DNA from: Candidatus Lachnoclostridium stercoravium
Lineage (GTDB): Bacteria > Bacillota > Clostridia > Lachnospirales > Lachnospiraceae
Assembly (NCBI GenBank): GCA_019118365.1
Contig: DWZA01000100.1
Coordinates: forward strand, 40,398 to 104,397
Length of the DNA: 64,000 bases
Reading direction: 5' to 3'
Part shown: in pieces, positions 25,405 through 35,078 of the stretch
Layout of the letters: the number at the start of each line of letters is the position of its first letter
Position numbering within the stretch: the first letter of the stretch is position 1
Made by a program: the position numbers and the translations under genes
The notes under the pieces: model-generated
Told to the model about the DNA's origin: nothing
The model's input: the letters and a program-made list of their open reading frames with translations, nothing else
Database searches by the model: none

Positions 25405-26100
25405 TTATTCTTCGCGCATCCGGTATCCAACGCCGATCTCTGTATTGATATACTTGGGTTCGGCGGGATTCTCGCCCATCTTTCTGCGGATATGGGCCAT
25501 ATTTACACGGAGGATCTGATTATTGCTGTCAGCGTACGGTCCCCAGATATGGTTGATGATGTAGTCGTAGGTAAGGACCTTTCCGGCGTTCTGAGCCAGA
25601 AGGGATACCAGTTTGTATTCGATCTGGGTAAGATGGATCTCCTGTCCTGCAATGGTCACCAGCCTTTTATCAAAGTCGATCATAAGATCTCCGGAACGGT
25701 ACACGGCTTCCGTTTTTCCTGGAGCAGATGCCTGGCTGTGGCGGAGGGCGGTACGGATCCGGGCCAGAAGCTCAGAGGTACCAAAGGGTTTCGTGATATA
25801 GTCGTCGGCTCCTGCATCCAGGGCGGCGACTTTTTCCGTTTCCTGTATCCTGGCGGAAATGACGATGACAGGGACAGTGGAAAAATCCCGTACCTGCCTT
25901 AAGACCTCCAGGCCGTCGATATCCGGCAGGCCCAGGTCCAAAAGGACTACGTCCGGATAACAGGAAGTGATGCAGGAAAGCCCTTCCTTTCCGGTGGCTG
26001 CGGTAGTGACTTTATAATCGTGGTTTTCCAGGGTCGTCTGGATGAAATTACAGATATTCTTTTCGTCTTCAATTACTATCACATTCAATTTCTGTGTCAT
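25405..26100 (-). CDS. KdpE-like OmpR family response regulator
   Basis: A 231-residue regulator. The receiver domain (1-120) has IEDE acidic residues, the phospho-acceptor Asp in VVLLDLGLPDIDG, the conserved Ser/Thr in VISA and Lys in ITKPF. The C-terminal winged helix (about 130-228) is of the OmpR/KdpE type (LTQIEYKLVSLLAQNAGKVLTYDYIINHIWG). ATG 26100 follows AGGAG. It overlaps the kinase gene by 32 bp. Sequence resembles KdpE, but no kdpFABC genes lie in the window; the operon starts with a D,D-carboxypeptidase. Confidence 0.9.
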   Translation of the reverse strand: MTQKLNVIVIEDEKNICNFIQTTLENHDYKVTTAATGKEGLSCITSCYPDVVLLDLGLPDIDGLEVLRQVRDFSTVPVIVISARIQETEKVAALDAGADDYITKPFGTSELLARIRTALRHSQASAPGKTEAVYRSGDLMIDFDKRLVTIAGQEIHLTQIEYKLVSLLAQNAGKVLTYDYIINHIWGPYADSNNQILRVNMAHIRRKMGENPAEPKYINTEIGVGYRMREE

Positions 26101-27175
26101 AAACTTGTTCTCCTAAAGGTAAAATAAAAGTAAAACGCGCTCCGTTTTCGTGGTTTTCTGCCCATATCTTTCCGTCATGGGCAGTTATGATCGTCTTGCA
26201 TATGGAAAGCCCGATTCCCATCCCCTTTCTGGAATCCCCTGACGAACTGGGGGTAGACGTGTAGCCGTCAAAAATGGTGTTAAGAAGTTCCTTTTTTATA
26301 CCAACTCCGTAATCTGTTACGGAAAATCTTGCGTAACCGTTGTCGATCGTTACTTCCAGGTCAAGAGGGAGCGTAGAATTGGCGTGATAGATGCCATTTT
26401 CAAGAAGGTTGATCAGCACCTGCTCGATCAGGGTGGCATCCATCGGGATCATGATGAAATCGTCCGGGATCTTTACGTTGATCTTGGCATCCGGCAGCCG
26501 CTTTTTTAAACGGGTCACTGCCTCGGAGATCACTTCTTCCAGAGGCTCCAGGGTCTTGGATACATGGGCGTCTTTTTCACGTATCCTGGTGACGGAAAGG
26601 AGGTTTTCCACCATGTGGAGAAGCCAGTTGGAATCGTCGTAAATATTCTGCACAAGGCTTCTTTTATCTTTTTCTGAAAGAGTGTCCGGATTGTCCAGGT
26701 AGGTGGAACTGTTGCCGATGATGCTTGTGAGAGGCGTCCTCAGATCGTGGGAAATAGCCCGCAGAAGGTTGGCCCGCATCTTTTCTTTTTCCGTCTCCAT
26801 AAGCATCTTTTCCTGCTGGGTGATGACCTTGGCCTGATCTTTCAAATGAGTCGTCGTAGTACTGGTCAGGGACGAGATGATCATCATGGCCGCAAAGGTG
26901 AGCGGATAGCCGGAGATTGAAAAATTAAGCTTCATATAAGGATATGTGAAAGCAAAATTTACAAGGAGCACAGACAGAAACGAGGCGATGACGCCGGGCA
27001 CATATCCGTCTGTGTAACGGGCGATAAACATAACGGCCAGGATATAAAAGATCGTGGTATTAAACGCCCGGTTCGTTCCTGCGGAAAAAAAGTAGGAGAT
27101 GATCGTTGTTATGGAAAGGATCGCTACCGTGATGATCGTATTGCGGATCGTGATATTTTTTTTCTTTTCTGTCAT
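26069..27175 (-). CDS. KdpD-like sensor histidine kinase lacking the N-terminal KdpD domain
   Basis: A 368-residue kinase. Residues 15-105 hold four membrane helices of the DUF4118/KdpD type (FNTTIFYILAVMFIARYTDGYVPGVIASFLSV). Then comes a linker, a HisKA domain with the phospho-acceptor His in AISHDLRTPLTSIIGN, and an HATPase domain with N, G1 (DYGVGI) and G2 (KGMGIGLSI) boxes. The about 400-residue cytoplasmic KdpD and USP domains of true KdpD are absent. ATG 27175 overlaps the carboxypeptidase stop as ATGA and follows AGGAGG. The signal is unknown; cell-wall or potassium stress are possibilities. Confidence 0.9.
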   Translation of the reverse strand: MTEKKKNITIRNTIITVAILSITTIISYFFSAGTNRAFNTTIFYILAVMFIARYTDGYVPGVIASFLSVLLVNFAFTYPYMKLNFSISGYPLTFAAMMIISSLTSTTTTHLKDQAKVITQQEKMLMETEKEKMRANLLRAISHDLRTPLTSIIGNSSTYLDNPDTLSEKDKRSLVQNIYDDSNWLLHMVENLLSVTRIREKDAHVSKTLEPLEEVISEAVTRLKKRLPDAKINVKIPDDFIMIPMDATLIEQVLINLLENGIYHANSTLPLDLEVTIDNGYARFSVTDYGVGIKKELLNTIFDGYTSTPSSSGDSRKGMGIGLSICKTIITAHDGKIWAENHENGARFTFILPLGEQVYDTEIECDSN

Positions 27176-28701
27176 GGAGAGTCCTCCTTATCAGTAGTTT
27201 GTCTTGAAGATCCAGTCTTAGAAGAATGCCTTGCGGACATCATCCGGTCGAATTCATCGGAAGAAACGCCGATCTCCTTCAGACGCCGCAGCCTTTTGGC
27301 CCGCCGAAGCTTCCGTTCCCGTTCCGCCTGCATACGTTTTACGCGAAATGCAAGCACAGCCAGTATGACGGCGGCTCCCACGGCCAGTATGGCAGGGATG
27401 ATCCACAGAAAGGCTGGAAGGGAAAATGCGCCACCGCTATCTTCAGGAGCAGGAGTCTCTGCCTCTGAAGCGCCGGAAGACGCGTCTTCCGTATCGGAGA
27501 GCATCCGTTCTGCCGTATCCGTACCGTCTGATAAAATGGTTTCTTCCTCTGAAGGAAGGGGGATAGCGGGGAGAGACGGCTGCTTGGCCGTTTCATTCAG
27601 CAGATAGGCGAAACCTATGCTGTGGCCTTCGTACGTATAGGAAAGCTTTGCGATCGCATTCTCCGGAGCCGCTTCGTCCAATTCATAATCCAGAGAAACC
27701 TGGGCATCAGAAAAGACGGCGTCATTGGGAAGGGTAACGCTGCTGTCCCTTTCCAAAACGATCCGGGAAAGATCTCCGGCAGGAAGGCCGGCGATGGTCA
27801 TGTCATTTTCCACGGACGTATATACGGAATCATTATCGGAAATATTCAGGTTCTGAAAATTGTCAAAACCAAAATCCAGCATCTTTTTTGTGTCGCTGTA
27901 ATGAGTCTGATGGCCGTTTAAAACTACGCTGATCAGCGTCATGCCGTCCCGCTCGGCAAAGGTGACGAGCGTATTGCCGGCCAGGGACGTATAGCCCGTT
28001 TTACCGCCGAATATACCTGGGTAATACCGGGAATCGTTTTTCCGCATCATGGCGTGATGGGCGTAAAGGGTATGTCCCTCCGGATCCCTCTTTGTAGGGC
28101 CAAGTTCGTAATACAGGGCGGCGTCGATCCTGCGGAAGGTGCTGTTTTTAATAGCCGCCTGGCAGATCAGAGCCATATCCTGGGCGGAAGTATAGTGGTT
28201 CTCGTCGTTTAAGCCGCTGGGATTGGCAAAATGGCTGTCCGTACAGCCAAGCTCTGCAGCCCTCTGGTTCATCAGGTCGGCAAACGCTTCCCTGGAACCG
28301 GAAACATGTTCCGCAAGGGCATTTGCCGCTTCGTTGGCAGAATTGAGGAGAAGGGCATAGAGACAGTCCTCTACAGTAAGGACGTCGCCTTCTTCAAGAT
28401 TCGCGTTGCTGCTGCCTTCCTCCACGTTATATACGGCGTCATGGGAGAATGTCACCTGTTCGTTCAGCCTGCACTCTTCCAGCACGATCAGAGCAGTCAG
28501 TACCTTGGTGATACTTGCGGGATAGTATTGCTGGTGGATATTTTTCCCATAAAGGACGGCCGAAGTATCGGCGTCTATCACAATACCCGCGTCGGCCTCG
28601 ATGGAGACATCCGAAGGCCAGCCGGAAGCCGCCAGCGCGGTCGCAGGGCACAGGCCCAGGATCAGGGCGAGACAGAGCAAAATGGTAAGTATTCGCTTCA
28701 T
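27172..28701 (-). CDS. D-alanyl-D-alanine carboxypeptidase (S11, DacA-like)
   Basis: A 509-residue low-molecular-weight penicillin-binding protein. It has a cleavable signal peptide (to about residue 24). Active-site motifs are SITK (YPASITKVL, residues 62-66), SAN (LLNSANEAANALA) and KTG (FGGKTGYTSLAG). A beta-rich C-terminal domain follows, then a membrane helix near residue 440 (FLWIIPAILAVGAAVILAVLAF) and a basic cytoplasmic tail. It trims the terminal D-Ala from stem peptides on the outer face of the membrane. The ribosome site is weak. First gene of an operon with the KdpDE-like pair. Confidence 0.9.
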   Translation of the reverse strand: MKRILTILLCLALILGLCPATALAASGWPSDVSIEADAGIVIDADTSAVLYGKNIHQQYYPASITKVLTALIVLEECRLNEQVTFSHDAVYNVEEGSSNANLEEGDVLTVEDCLYALLLNSANEAANALAEHVSGSREAFADLMNQRAAELGCTDSHFANPSGLNDENHYTSAQDMALICQAAIKNSTFRRIDAALYYELGPTKRDPEGHTLYAHHAMMRKNDSRYYPGIFGGKTGYTSLAGNTLVTFAERDGMTLISVVLNGHQTHYSDTKKMLDFGFDNFQNLNISDNDSVYTSVENDMTIAGLPAGDLSRIVLERDSSVTLPNDAVFSDAQVSLDYELDEAAPENAIAKLSYTYEGHSIGFAYLLNETAKQPSLPAIPLPSEEETILSDGTDTAERMLSDTEDASSGASEAETPAPEDSGGAFSLPAFLWIIPAILAVGAAVILAVLAFRVKRMQAERERKLRRAKRLRRLKEIGVSSDEFDRMMSARHSSKTGSSRQTTDKEDSP

Positions 28702-28767
28702 ATCGATCTCAAAAACCCCTTTTCAAGGATGGTTTGCAACCGTCATGGACAGCTGCTTAATGCATCT

Positions 28768-28796
28768 AGTATAAGCTATTTTGCAGGACAAGTAAA
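28768..28796 (-). promoter_or_regulatory. Promoter of the carboxypeptidase operon
   Basis: On the minus strand TTTACT, 17-base spacer, TATACT, about 65 bp before the start codon. Confidence 0.5.
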
Positions 28797-28849
28797 GGCG
28801 GCTTTTCAGCGGCCTGCTCCTGCACGCCGCTCAGAAATCCACGGGCAGG

Positions 28850-29545
28850 CTACATACCCGAATGCTTTTTCTGCCGGCGCAGAAGAAATATACAGAGAAA
28901 GAAAACAGCCAGAACAGACCCGGCAAAAGTCCCTGCAATGCGGAACGCAGTGTCCATGAAAAATGGTTCCGGAACGATATTAATGAGAAGGTCTGTGGAC
29001 GGATCCAGGATCCACAGATCGTTATCAAAGAATATTTTGTGGAAAATAATAAAATATTTTGTAAAATCCGTGGATATGATCAGGCTTAAAGCGGCAATCA
29101 GAAAGAAAAACAGTCCGGTTCCAATACAGATCATTTTTGGCAGCAGATGCTTAATGTCAGATTTTGCTAAAACGAGCAAAATTATGGAAGCAGCAATGAT
29201 CCCCACACACAGGCGGCGTAAGAATATGGCGCCCAGAAACAGACCCTGCACGTCTTCCATATGGGCGATCTCCCGTTCGTTAAAAAATTCCCGTTCTTCG
29301 CCGCCGACGATGGTAGGAACGTGAAGATCTTCACGATCACCCTTCAGGTAAGCCATCATCTCATCTGTAACATCAAGGAGATCATCCATCTCCATATCTA
29401 CAGCTGCGGCAACATCGTATTTTGTATATTCTTTTTCAAAATATCCAGGCGTCCAGTAAACAACCGCCTCTACGGAAGTGACGAGAAGTATGAACATCAG
29501 GCAGAAGGCGCATAGAACGCCTAAAAAATTGCAGAATATCTTCAC
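28850..29545 (-). CDS. TIGR01906 family integral membrane protein
   Basis: A 231-residue membrane protein. An N-terminal helix (about 8-28) is followed by an external segment with the family pattern YFEKEYTKYDVAAAVDMEMDDLLDVTDEMMAYLKGDREDL, then three more helices (about 105-125, 135-160, 205-225). Members of this DUF1461 family are common in Clostridia; their function is unknown. The start is GTG 29545 with GGAGG seven bases upstream. It lies upstream of, and on the same strand as, the carboxypeptidase operon, but each has its own promoter. Confidence 0.8.
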   Translation of the reverse strand: MKIFCNFLGVLCAFCLMFILLVTSVEAVVYWTPGYFEKEYTKYDVAAAVDMEMDDLLDVTDEMMAYLKGDREDLHVPTIVGGEEREFFNEREIAHMEDVQGLFLGAIFLRRLCVGIIAASIILLVLAKSDIKHLLPKMICIGTGLFFFLIAALSLIISTDFTKYFIIFHKIFFDNDLWILDPSTDLLINIVPEPFFMDTAFRIAGTFAGSVLAVFFLCIFLLRRQKKHSGM

Positions 29546-29590
29546 GAAAAAACCTCCGATCTTCTGAAATACAAGTAAACTGCGACTTCC

Positions 29591-29619
29591 ATTTTATCAT
29601 AGTAAGGTCAGATTTACAA
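29591..29619 (-). promoter_or_regulatory. Promoter of the TIGR01906 gene
   Basis: TTGTAA, 17-base spacer, TAAAAT on the minus strand, about 45 bp before GTG 29545. The remaining AT-rich stretch to 29815 contains no gene that I can support. Confidence 0.5.
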
Positions 29620-29819
29620 TCTTGCCCATAGGCGGAAAGGTTTGTGAAATTTGCGCAAATATAGTATGATTTTTTGATGATTGACAATAAAAAGACAGAC
29701 TAGATGTTAAAAAAGAATCAATTATGAGAATAAAATAACAATTATTGCATTATAAAAAACAATATGCTATTCTTATCCCAGAATACATTAACAAAATTTT
29801 AATAACCTCGCAAAACAGC

Positions 29820-29880
29820 GGAAGGCCGAAAAGAAGGCTGCCTGAACAGTCCGGCAAGTTTCTTTTCGGCCCTGATATTT
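29820..29880. terminator. Hairpin at the end of the V-type ATPase operon
   Basis: GGCCGAAAAGAA and TTTCTTTTCGGCC form a strong stem with a 23-base loop containing GCCGGACTGTTCAGGC-like pairing. The T run follows only on the plus strand, while the ATPase operon runs on the minus strand, so termination in the operon direction rests on the stem alone. Confidence 0.5.
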
Positions 29881-29881
29881 T

Positions 29882-30496
29882 TTAAGTCCGTCCTCTTTTG
29901 ATCACTTTTAGCCTGGTAAATTCTTCCCTGTCTTTTTCCTCCAGGGCGTTGGTGATGTCCCGGCTGAGATTTTCATAGAAAGGAATGGTGATATTTTTAA
30001 GAGCGTTGGCCCGTTTCTGGGTCTTTTTTATATTGTTGGCCAGGCGGTAAGCGGAGTTCTCCACCATGGAAAGCCGTATGGTCAGCTCTTTTACCCTCTC
30101 AAAATGGGAGCGGGCCTGGTCTAAGGATTCTCTGGTGCTGTAATACGCATAGGAAGGATTGAACGGCATGGCCTCGTGGCGCACCAGAGGGATCTCAGTC
30201 CCCATAATGCTGCGCACCTTGATCTGTATGCCATTGTCGACGGGAACCGAAGCCCCGATCTCCTGAACATAGTTTATGCCCAGCTCTATATTAGTGCGCT
30301 GCAGAGCCTGATAAGCGGCCCGGAAGGTAGAATCGATCTCGCTCTGGATGTCCTTCGCCTCGTCGATCAGCTCCATCAGCTCCCGCAGGAGGATATTCCT
30401 TTTTTTATCCATCAGACCATACCCCTGGCGGGCAAGGGCCAGGGAGTTTTTAGCCAGGATCAGATTTCCCTTCGTGGGAAATGTATTCGGATTCAT
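29882..30496 (-). CDS. ntpD: V/A-type ATP synthase subunit D
   Basis: A 204-residue central-stalk subunit. Two long helices flank the middle; the N-terminal MNPNTFPTKGNLILAKNSLALARQGYGLMDKKRNIL is typical for subunit D, as is the C-terminal RRANALKNITIPFYENL-like segment. It turns inside the A3B3 head and couples ATP hydrolysis to ion movement. ATG 30496 follows AAAGGAGG. Last gene of the operon. Confidence 0.95.
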   Translation of the reverse strand: MNPNTFPTKGNLILAKNSLALARQGYGLMDKKRNILLRELMELIDEAKDIQSEIDSTFRAAYQALQRTNIELGINYVQEIGASVPVDNGIQIKVRSIMGTEIPLVRHEAMPFNPSYAYYSTRESLDQARSHFERVKELTIRLSMVENSAYRLANNIKKTQKRANALKNITIPFYENLSRDITNALEEKDREEFTRLKVIKRGRT

Positions 30497-30511
30497 AAAT
30501 CAGCGCCTCCT

Positions 30512-31906
30512 TTAAACAGGATCAGAGGAAGAAGGAGCGGAATAATATTTGTCCAGGATCTTCGTGTCGATCCTGTCCAGCTCTTCTCTGGGCAGCATCC
30601 GCAAAAGCTCCCATCCGATATCCAGAGTTTCCAGGATATTCCTGTTTTCGTGGGGATCCTGTCCTACAAAACGGCTTTCAAATTCCTTTCCGAACTGGAG
30701 ATAGGTCTTGTCCAGCGGGGAGAGCTCGTCTTCGCCGATAACGGAAGCCAGGGCTCTGGCATCTCCTACTTTGGCGTAGCAGGAGAAAAGCTGGTTAGCC
30801 ACGTCCTGATGATCCTCTCTGGTATATCCCTCGCCGATACCGTCTTTCATAAGACGGGACAGGGAAGGGAGCACATTGATCGGAGGATAGATGGACTGGC
30901 CGTATAAGAGCCTGTCCAGCACGATCTGCCCTTCTGTGATATATCCGGTCAGGTCCGGGATCGGATGGGTGATGTCGTCGTTGGGCATGGTCAGGATCGG
31001 GATCTGAGTAACAGAACCTTTTCCGCCTTTTACGATGCCGGCCCGCTCGTAGATCGTGGCCAGCTCGCTGTACAGATAACCTGGGAAACCTTTTCTGGAA
31101 GGGATCTCTCCCTTGGAAGAGGAGACTTCACGCATAGCCTCGGCAAAGGAGGTCATGTCTGTGAGGATCACCAGGATGTGCATATTCTTTTCAAAAGCCA
31201 GATATTCCGCCAGGGTAAGAGCCACTTTTGGAGTGATCAGACGCTCCACCACAGGATCGTTGGCCAGGTTGATGAACATGGCTACGTGGTCGGAAACGCC
31301 GCTTTCCTCGAAGGTCCTGCGGAAAAAGTCGGCCACGTCGTATTTTACGCCCATTGCGGCAAATACAATGGCAAATTTTTCATCGGAGTCATCTCCCAGG
31401 GAGGCCTGCTGTACGATCTGAGCAGCCAGCTGGTCGTGAGGAAGACCGTTTCCGGAAAAGATCGGCAGCTTCTGGCCCCGGATCAGGGTGGTAAGTCCGT
31501 CAATGGCGGAGATGCCGGTACGGATATAGTTCCTTGGATATTCTCTTGTCACCGGGTTTAACGGCTTTCCGTTCACATCCAGCATGGCTTCCGGCACGAT
31601 GTCTCCCAGGCCGTCGATAGGCCTTCCGATGCCGTCGAAGGTGCGGCCCAGCATGTCGACGGACACGCCCAGCTCCATAGGCCGTCCCGTAAGGCGGGTA
31701 TGGGTGTTCCGCAAAGCCATGCCGTCGGTTCCTTCATATACCTGGATGATCGCTTTGTCACGGTAGATCTCGATCACGCGGCCCAGGCGCTTTTCCCAGC
31801 CGTTTACCATCATTTCTACGATCTCGTCATACGCGGCGCCCTGAACGCCTTCCAGGACGGCCAGAGGTCCGTTGATCTGGCTTAAGCCAAGATATTCAAT
31901 TGCCAT
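30512..31906 (-). CDS. ntpB: V/A-type ATP synthase subunit B
   Basis: A 464-residue non-catalytic head subunit. It shows GPLAVLEG near the start, the central [15 protein letters not shown] in place of a Walker A loop (as expected for B), and the C-terminal [16 protein letters not shown]. It alternates with subunit A in the hexamer. ATG 31906 after AGGAGGTG is preferred over a GTG nine bases upstream. It follows subunit A by 15 bp. Confidence 0.96.
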   Translation of the reverse strand: MAIEYLGLSQINGPLAVLEGVQGAAYDEIVEMMVNGWEKRLGRVIEIYRDKAIIQVYEGTDGMALRNTHTRLTGRPMELGVSVDMLGRTFDGIGRPIDGLGDIVPEAMLDVNGKPLNPVTREYPRNYIRTGISAIDGLTTLIRGQKLPIFSGNGLPHDQLAAQIVQQASLGDDSDEKFAIVFAAMGVKYDVADFFRRTFEESGVSDHVAMFINLANDPVVERLITPKVALTLAEYLAFEKNMHILVILTDMTSFAEAMREVSSSKGEIPSRKGFPGYLYSELATIYERAGIVKGGKGSVTQIPILTMPNDDITHPIPDLTGYITEGQIVLDRLLYGQSIYPPINVLPSLSRLMKDGIGEGYTREDHQDVANQLFSCYAKVGDARALASVIGEDELSPLDKTYLQFGKEFESRFVGQDPHENRNILETLDIGWELLRMLPREELDRIDTKILDKYYSAPSSSDPV

Positions 31907-31921
31907 GGAAAGCACCTCCTT

Positions 31922-33703
31922 TTATGCGTTCCGCTCTATGACGCCGTCATAGAACTGATCCACCATTTTTTTGTAATCGTCAAACATGTCCAGCCGGTTG
32001 TTGGGCACGTCGTATTTTATGGAAATGATCTTATCAAAGATCTTGTCTTCCTTTAAAACGGACATGGGCATACCCATGGAGATCAGGGCCCTGGACCGTT
32101 TGTATAGATAAAGGATGATCTCCATCATCTTAAACTGCTTTTCCATGGGAACGCAGGTATCGTCCGGATGGAAAGCGTTCTGCTGCAGAAATCCTACCCG
32201 GATCACTTTGGCGATCTCCAGGATCAGTTTCTGATCGTCCGGGAGCACGTCGCTTCCGATCAGTTTTACGATCTCCATCAGGTTGTTTTCCTGGGTCAGG
32301 ATATATACGATCCGGTTCCGGTAGTCCAGGAAGCGTTTGTCTACATGGTCCGTATACCACTGGGCCAGATCCATCAGATATTCAGAATAGCTGGTAAGCC
32401 ACTGGATCGCAGGGAAATGCCTTGCGTAGGCCAGGTTCTTGTCCAGCCCCCAGAAGCAGCGGACAAAACGCTTGGTGTTCTGGGTGACAGGCTCGGAGAA
32501 ATCTCCGCCCTGAGGGGATACGGCGCCGATAATGGAAACCGAACCTTCCGTGCCGTTTAGGTTCTGCATCATGCCCGCCCGCTCGTAAAACGCGGAAAGG
32601 CGGGAAGCAAGATACGCCGGGAAGCCTTCCTCGGCAGGCATCTCTTCCAGACGTCCGGAAAGCTCCCTCAAAGCCTCGGCCCACCGGGAGGTGGAATCCG
32701 CCATGATCGCAACATGGTAGCCCATATCCCTGTAGTATTCCGCCAGGGTCAGGCCGGAATACAGGCTGGCTTCGCGGGCGGCAACAGGCATGTTGGAAGT
32801 GTTGGCGATCAGGGTGGTGCGGTCCATCAGCGGATTGCCGGATTTCGGGTCGATCAGTTCGCTGAATTCTTCCAGGACCTGGGTCATCTCATTTCCCCGC
32901 TCCCCGCAGCCGATATAGATGATGATATCCGCATCCGACCATTTGGCGATCTGATGCTGGGTCATGGTCTTTCCGGTACCGAAGCCTCCGGGGATAGCGG
33001 CGGTGCCGCCTTTGGCGATGGGAAACAGAGTATCCAGGATCCTCTGGCCGGTGATCAGGGGCTTGGACGGAGGAAAACGTTTCAGCACCGGACGGGCCCG
33101 CCGGATCGGCCATTTCTGTGTCATGGTGATCTTCTGTTCCGTGCCGTCAGAAAGCTGCAGAGTCAGAAGACGGTCGTTTATGGTATATTGTCCGTCCGGA
33201 ACGACGTCCAGGACAGTTCCTTCTGTATCAGGCGGTATCATGACCTTGTGGACGATCGCTGGAGTCTCAGGAACCTCGGCGATGATCGTTCCGGGGAACA
33301 GATGCTGCCCTTTCTTCACTACAATGTGAGTGTCCCATAGCTTTTTCGTGTCAAGGGAGTCAACGCTGATCCCTCTGGAAATATAGATCCCGCTTTCCTC
33401 TGCGATCGCGTGCAGAGGACGTTCGATGCCGTCGAAAATATTGCTAAGGATGCCGGGGGCGAGAGTTACGGAAACCGGCGTGTTCGTGCCGGTAATGGTC
33501 TCTCCCGGCTTCATTCCCGTAGTCTCCTCGTAGACCTGCACGGTGGTGGAATCGGAAGAGAGGCTGATCACTTCTCCTACCAGACGCTCTTTTCCCACGT
33601 AGACCATCTCGTGCATCTCAAAGCCGGAATCCCCCTTTACATAGACGATAGGGCCGTTGATCCCGTAGATCACGCCGGTTTTAGCGGAAAGATTATTTTC
33701 CAT
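31922..33703 (-). CDS. ntpA: V/A-type ATP synthase catalytic subunit A
   Basis: A 593-residue catalytic subunit. Walker A is GGFGTGKTMTQ and Walker B lies in VAIMADSTSRWAEALRE. The non-homologous insert typical of A subunits sits near residues 110-190 (GHxVxVxP-like barrel, KGQHLFPGTIIAEVPETP). The C-terminal helical domain contains LDMFDDYKKMVDQF. It hydrolyses or makes ATP at the head. ATG 33703 follows GGAGG and overlaps the end of subunit E by 11 bp. The order E-A-B-D matches clostridial operons. Confidence 0.97.
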   Translation of the reverse strand: MENNLSAKTGVIYGINGPIVYVKGDSGFEMHEMVYVGKERLVGEVISLSSDSTTVQVYEETTGMKPGETITGTNTPVSVTLAPGILSNIFDGIERPLHAIAEESGIYISRGISVDSLDTKKLWDTHIVVKKGQHLFPGTIIAEVPETPAIVHKVMIPPDTEGTVLDVVPDGQYTINDRLLTLQLSDGTEQKITMTQKWPIRRARPVLKRFPPSKPLITGQRILDTLFPIAKGGTAAIPGGFGTGKTMTQHQIAKWSDADIIIYIGCGERGNEMTQVLEEFSELIDPKSGNPLMDRTTLIANTSNMPVAAREASLYSGLTLAEYYRDMGYHVAIMADSTSRWAEALRELSGRLEEMPAEEGFPAYLASRLSAFYERAGMMQNLNGTEGSVSIIGAVSPQGGDFSEPVTQNTKRFVRCFWGLDKNLAYARHFPAIQWLTSYSEYLMDLAQWYTDHVDKRFLDYRNRIVYILTQENNLMEIVKLIGSDVLPDDQKLILEIAKVIRVGFLQQNAFHPDDTCVPMEKQFKMMEIILYLYKRSRALISMGMPMSVLKEDKIFDKIISIKYDVPNNRLDMFDDYKKMVDQFYDGVIERNA

Positions 33704-34298
33704 CAGACTCACCTCCGTCTGCAAGCTCCACGCCGAATGAGAAATTCTGACGGGCTTCTACAAGTTTTTTTGAAAATGAATTGTCGATCAATATATTTTT
33801 CGCCGGGATCACGGCTATGGTCCCGCCCAGAAAGGACTGATCGCTTGCCTGGATCCGGACGCCGTACTGGTAAGCCAGGCGGGACATATGTTTTTCATCG
33901 GCAGGATCCATAAAGATCACCATATGTTCATCACCGGAAAAATCTTTCGCAGCCTTTATCTGCTGCTCCAGCAGCTGGTAATAGGCGGGGGAGGATTCAA
34001 ACTTGGCCAGATAGTCCCGAAGCTCCACAAACAGCATATCTTTCAGCTCTTCCTGCTTTTTGCTGACTTTCCGTTTCAGCTCCAGCTGCTCCAGGGAAAG
34101 GCGCTTGTTCATTTCCCGCTTGATGGTTTCCTTCTGGATCCGGATCTGCATCTTAGCCCGGTCCGACGCGTTCGCTTTATGCTCTTCAAAGGTCTTTTCC
34201 AGAGACGCCTCGTAATCGTCCAGCATCTTCCCGCTCCTGCCGCGGACGTCTTCCATGCAGAAGTCTAAAAAATGCTGCAGTTTTTCTTCTGTCGTCAA
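33693..34298 (-). CDS. ntpE: V/A-type ATP synthase subunit E
   Basis: A 201-residue peripheral-stalk subunit. The N-terminal two thirds are a charged coiled coil (EASLEKTFEEHKANASDRAKMQ). The C-terminal globular part (from about residue 125) has the GGTIAVIPAKNILIDNSFSKKLVEAR pattern of subunit E. It ties the head to the membrane part with subunit H/G. Start TTG 34298 is supported by AGGTGA eight bases upstream. Confidence 0.9.
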   Translation of the reverse strand: MTTEEKLQHFLDFCMEDVRGRSGKMLDDYEASLEKTFEEHKANASDRAKMQIRIQKETIKREMNKRLSLEQLELKRKVSKKQEELKDMLFVELRDYLAKFESSPAYYQLLEQQIKAAKDFSGDEHMVIFMDPADEKHMSRLAYQYGVRIQASDQSFLGGTIAVIPAKNILIDNSFSKKLVEARQNFSFGVELADGGESDGK

Positions 34299-34315
34299 AT
34301 CAGGTCACCTGCTTT

Positions 34316-34624
34316 CTAAAGTTTCAGTCCAATGGCTTCATTAACGTAATCTGTGATAAAGTTGGGCTTGCGGCCGGTTCCGTGGCGGTCGGGTATCTCC
34401 ACAAAAAGCGGAGTCTTGTAGGACAGCTTCAGATCGTTGACCAGGTCGGGAAAATCCCGCCCGAACTTTTCTGTAAGAAGCACGATACCGATCTCCTTGT
34501 CGGCCAGAACCTTATCCAGCGCATCTTTTAATTCCTGCCTCTCGTGGACGACAACCCCTTCGACGCCGGCAAGTCTCATGCCGGTATAGGTGTCGATGTT
34601 GTCGCTGATCAGAAACATCTTCAT
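34316..34624 (-). CDS. ntpF: V/A-type ATP synthase subunit F
   Basis: A 102-residue central-stalk subunit with the CheY-like fold of the family: MKMFLISDNIDTYTGMRLAGVEGVVV at the start, IGIVLLTEKF in the middle, and PLFVEIPDRHG toward the end. It binds subunit D and regulates coupling. It follows the K gene by only 3 bp; the ribosome site is weak (GGGAC), so translational coupling is likely. Confidence 0.92.
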   Translation of the reverse strand: MKMFLISDNIDTYTGMRLAGVEGVVVHERQELKDALDKVLADKEIGIVLLTEKFGRDFPDLVNDLKLSYKTPLFVEIPDRHGTGRKPNFITDYVNEAIGLKL

Positions 34625-34627
34625 AAA

Positions 34628-35059
34628 TTAAAGCTGTCCCAGGATCATAAAGGAGATGATCAGTCCATAGAGGCACACACCTTCTGCAAGTCCGACGAAG
34701 ATGAGGGATTTACCAAGGATCGAAGAGTCTTCGCTGATGGCGCCCAGAGCGGCGGAAGCAGCGGCTGATACGGCGATGCCGCCGCCGATGCAGGAAAGGC
34801 CGGTGGAAAGGGCGGCTCCGATATAGCCCAGGCCGGCAGCGGAGGAAGCGGCTTCCGATGCTGCTTCAGCAGCCTGCGCCTGACCGTTGAACATCAGGAT
34901 CGTGGAAACGGCGAGCACGCCGAAAAACAGGACGACATTTACCCCTAAAGCTTTTTTGTAGCGTCCCTTAGATCTTTCGCCTGCAGCGAAAACGCCGAAA
35001 GGTACGGCAATGCTTAAAAGAAGGGCGGCAGCTAACGTGATCTTGACTAATAATGACAT
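34628..35059 (-). CDS. ntpK: V/A-type ATP synthase subunit K (proteolipid ring)
   Basis: A 143-residue ring subunit with four hydrophobic segments (about 3-26, 38-58, 75-107, 115-140). The ion-carrying carboxylate is Glu126 in FVGLAEGVCLYGL. The second hairpin has the usual glycine-rich helix ALSTGLSCIGGGIAVSAAA; the first hairpin lacks a carboxylate and is linked by an Ala/Glu-rich loop. Whether it carries protons or sodium cannot be decided from this sequence; the common sodium-ligand Gln is not obvious. AAAGGAG precedes the ATG. Confidence 0.93.
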   Translation of the reverse strand: MSLLVKITLAAALLLSIAVPFGVFAAGERSKGRYKKALGVNVVLFFGVLAVSTILMFNGQAQAAEAASEAASSAAGLGYIGAALSTGLSCIGGGIAVSAAASAALGAISEDSSILGKSLIFVGLAEGVCLYGLIISFMILGQL

Positions 35060-35078
35060 GGTTATGATCTCCTTTCAG

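Noticed and set aside
25405..27175. True KdpDE potassium system
   Set aside because: No kdpFABC genes in the window and the kinase lacks the KdpD N-terminal domain; only the similarity is kept.
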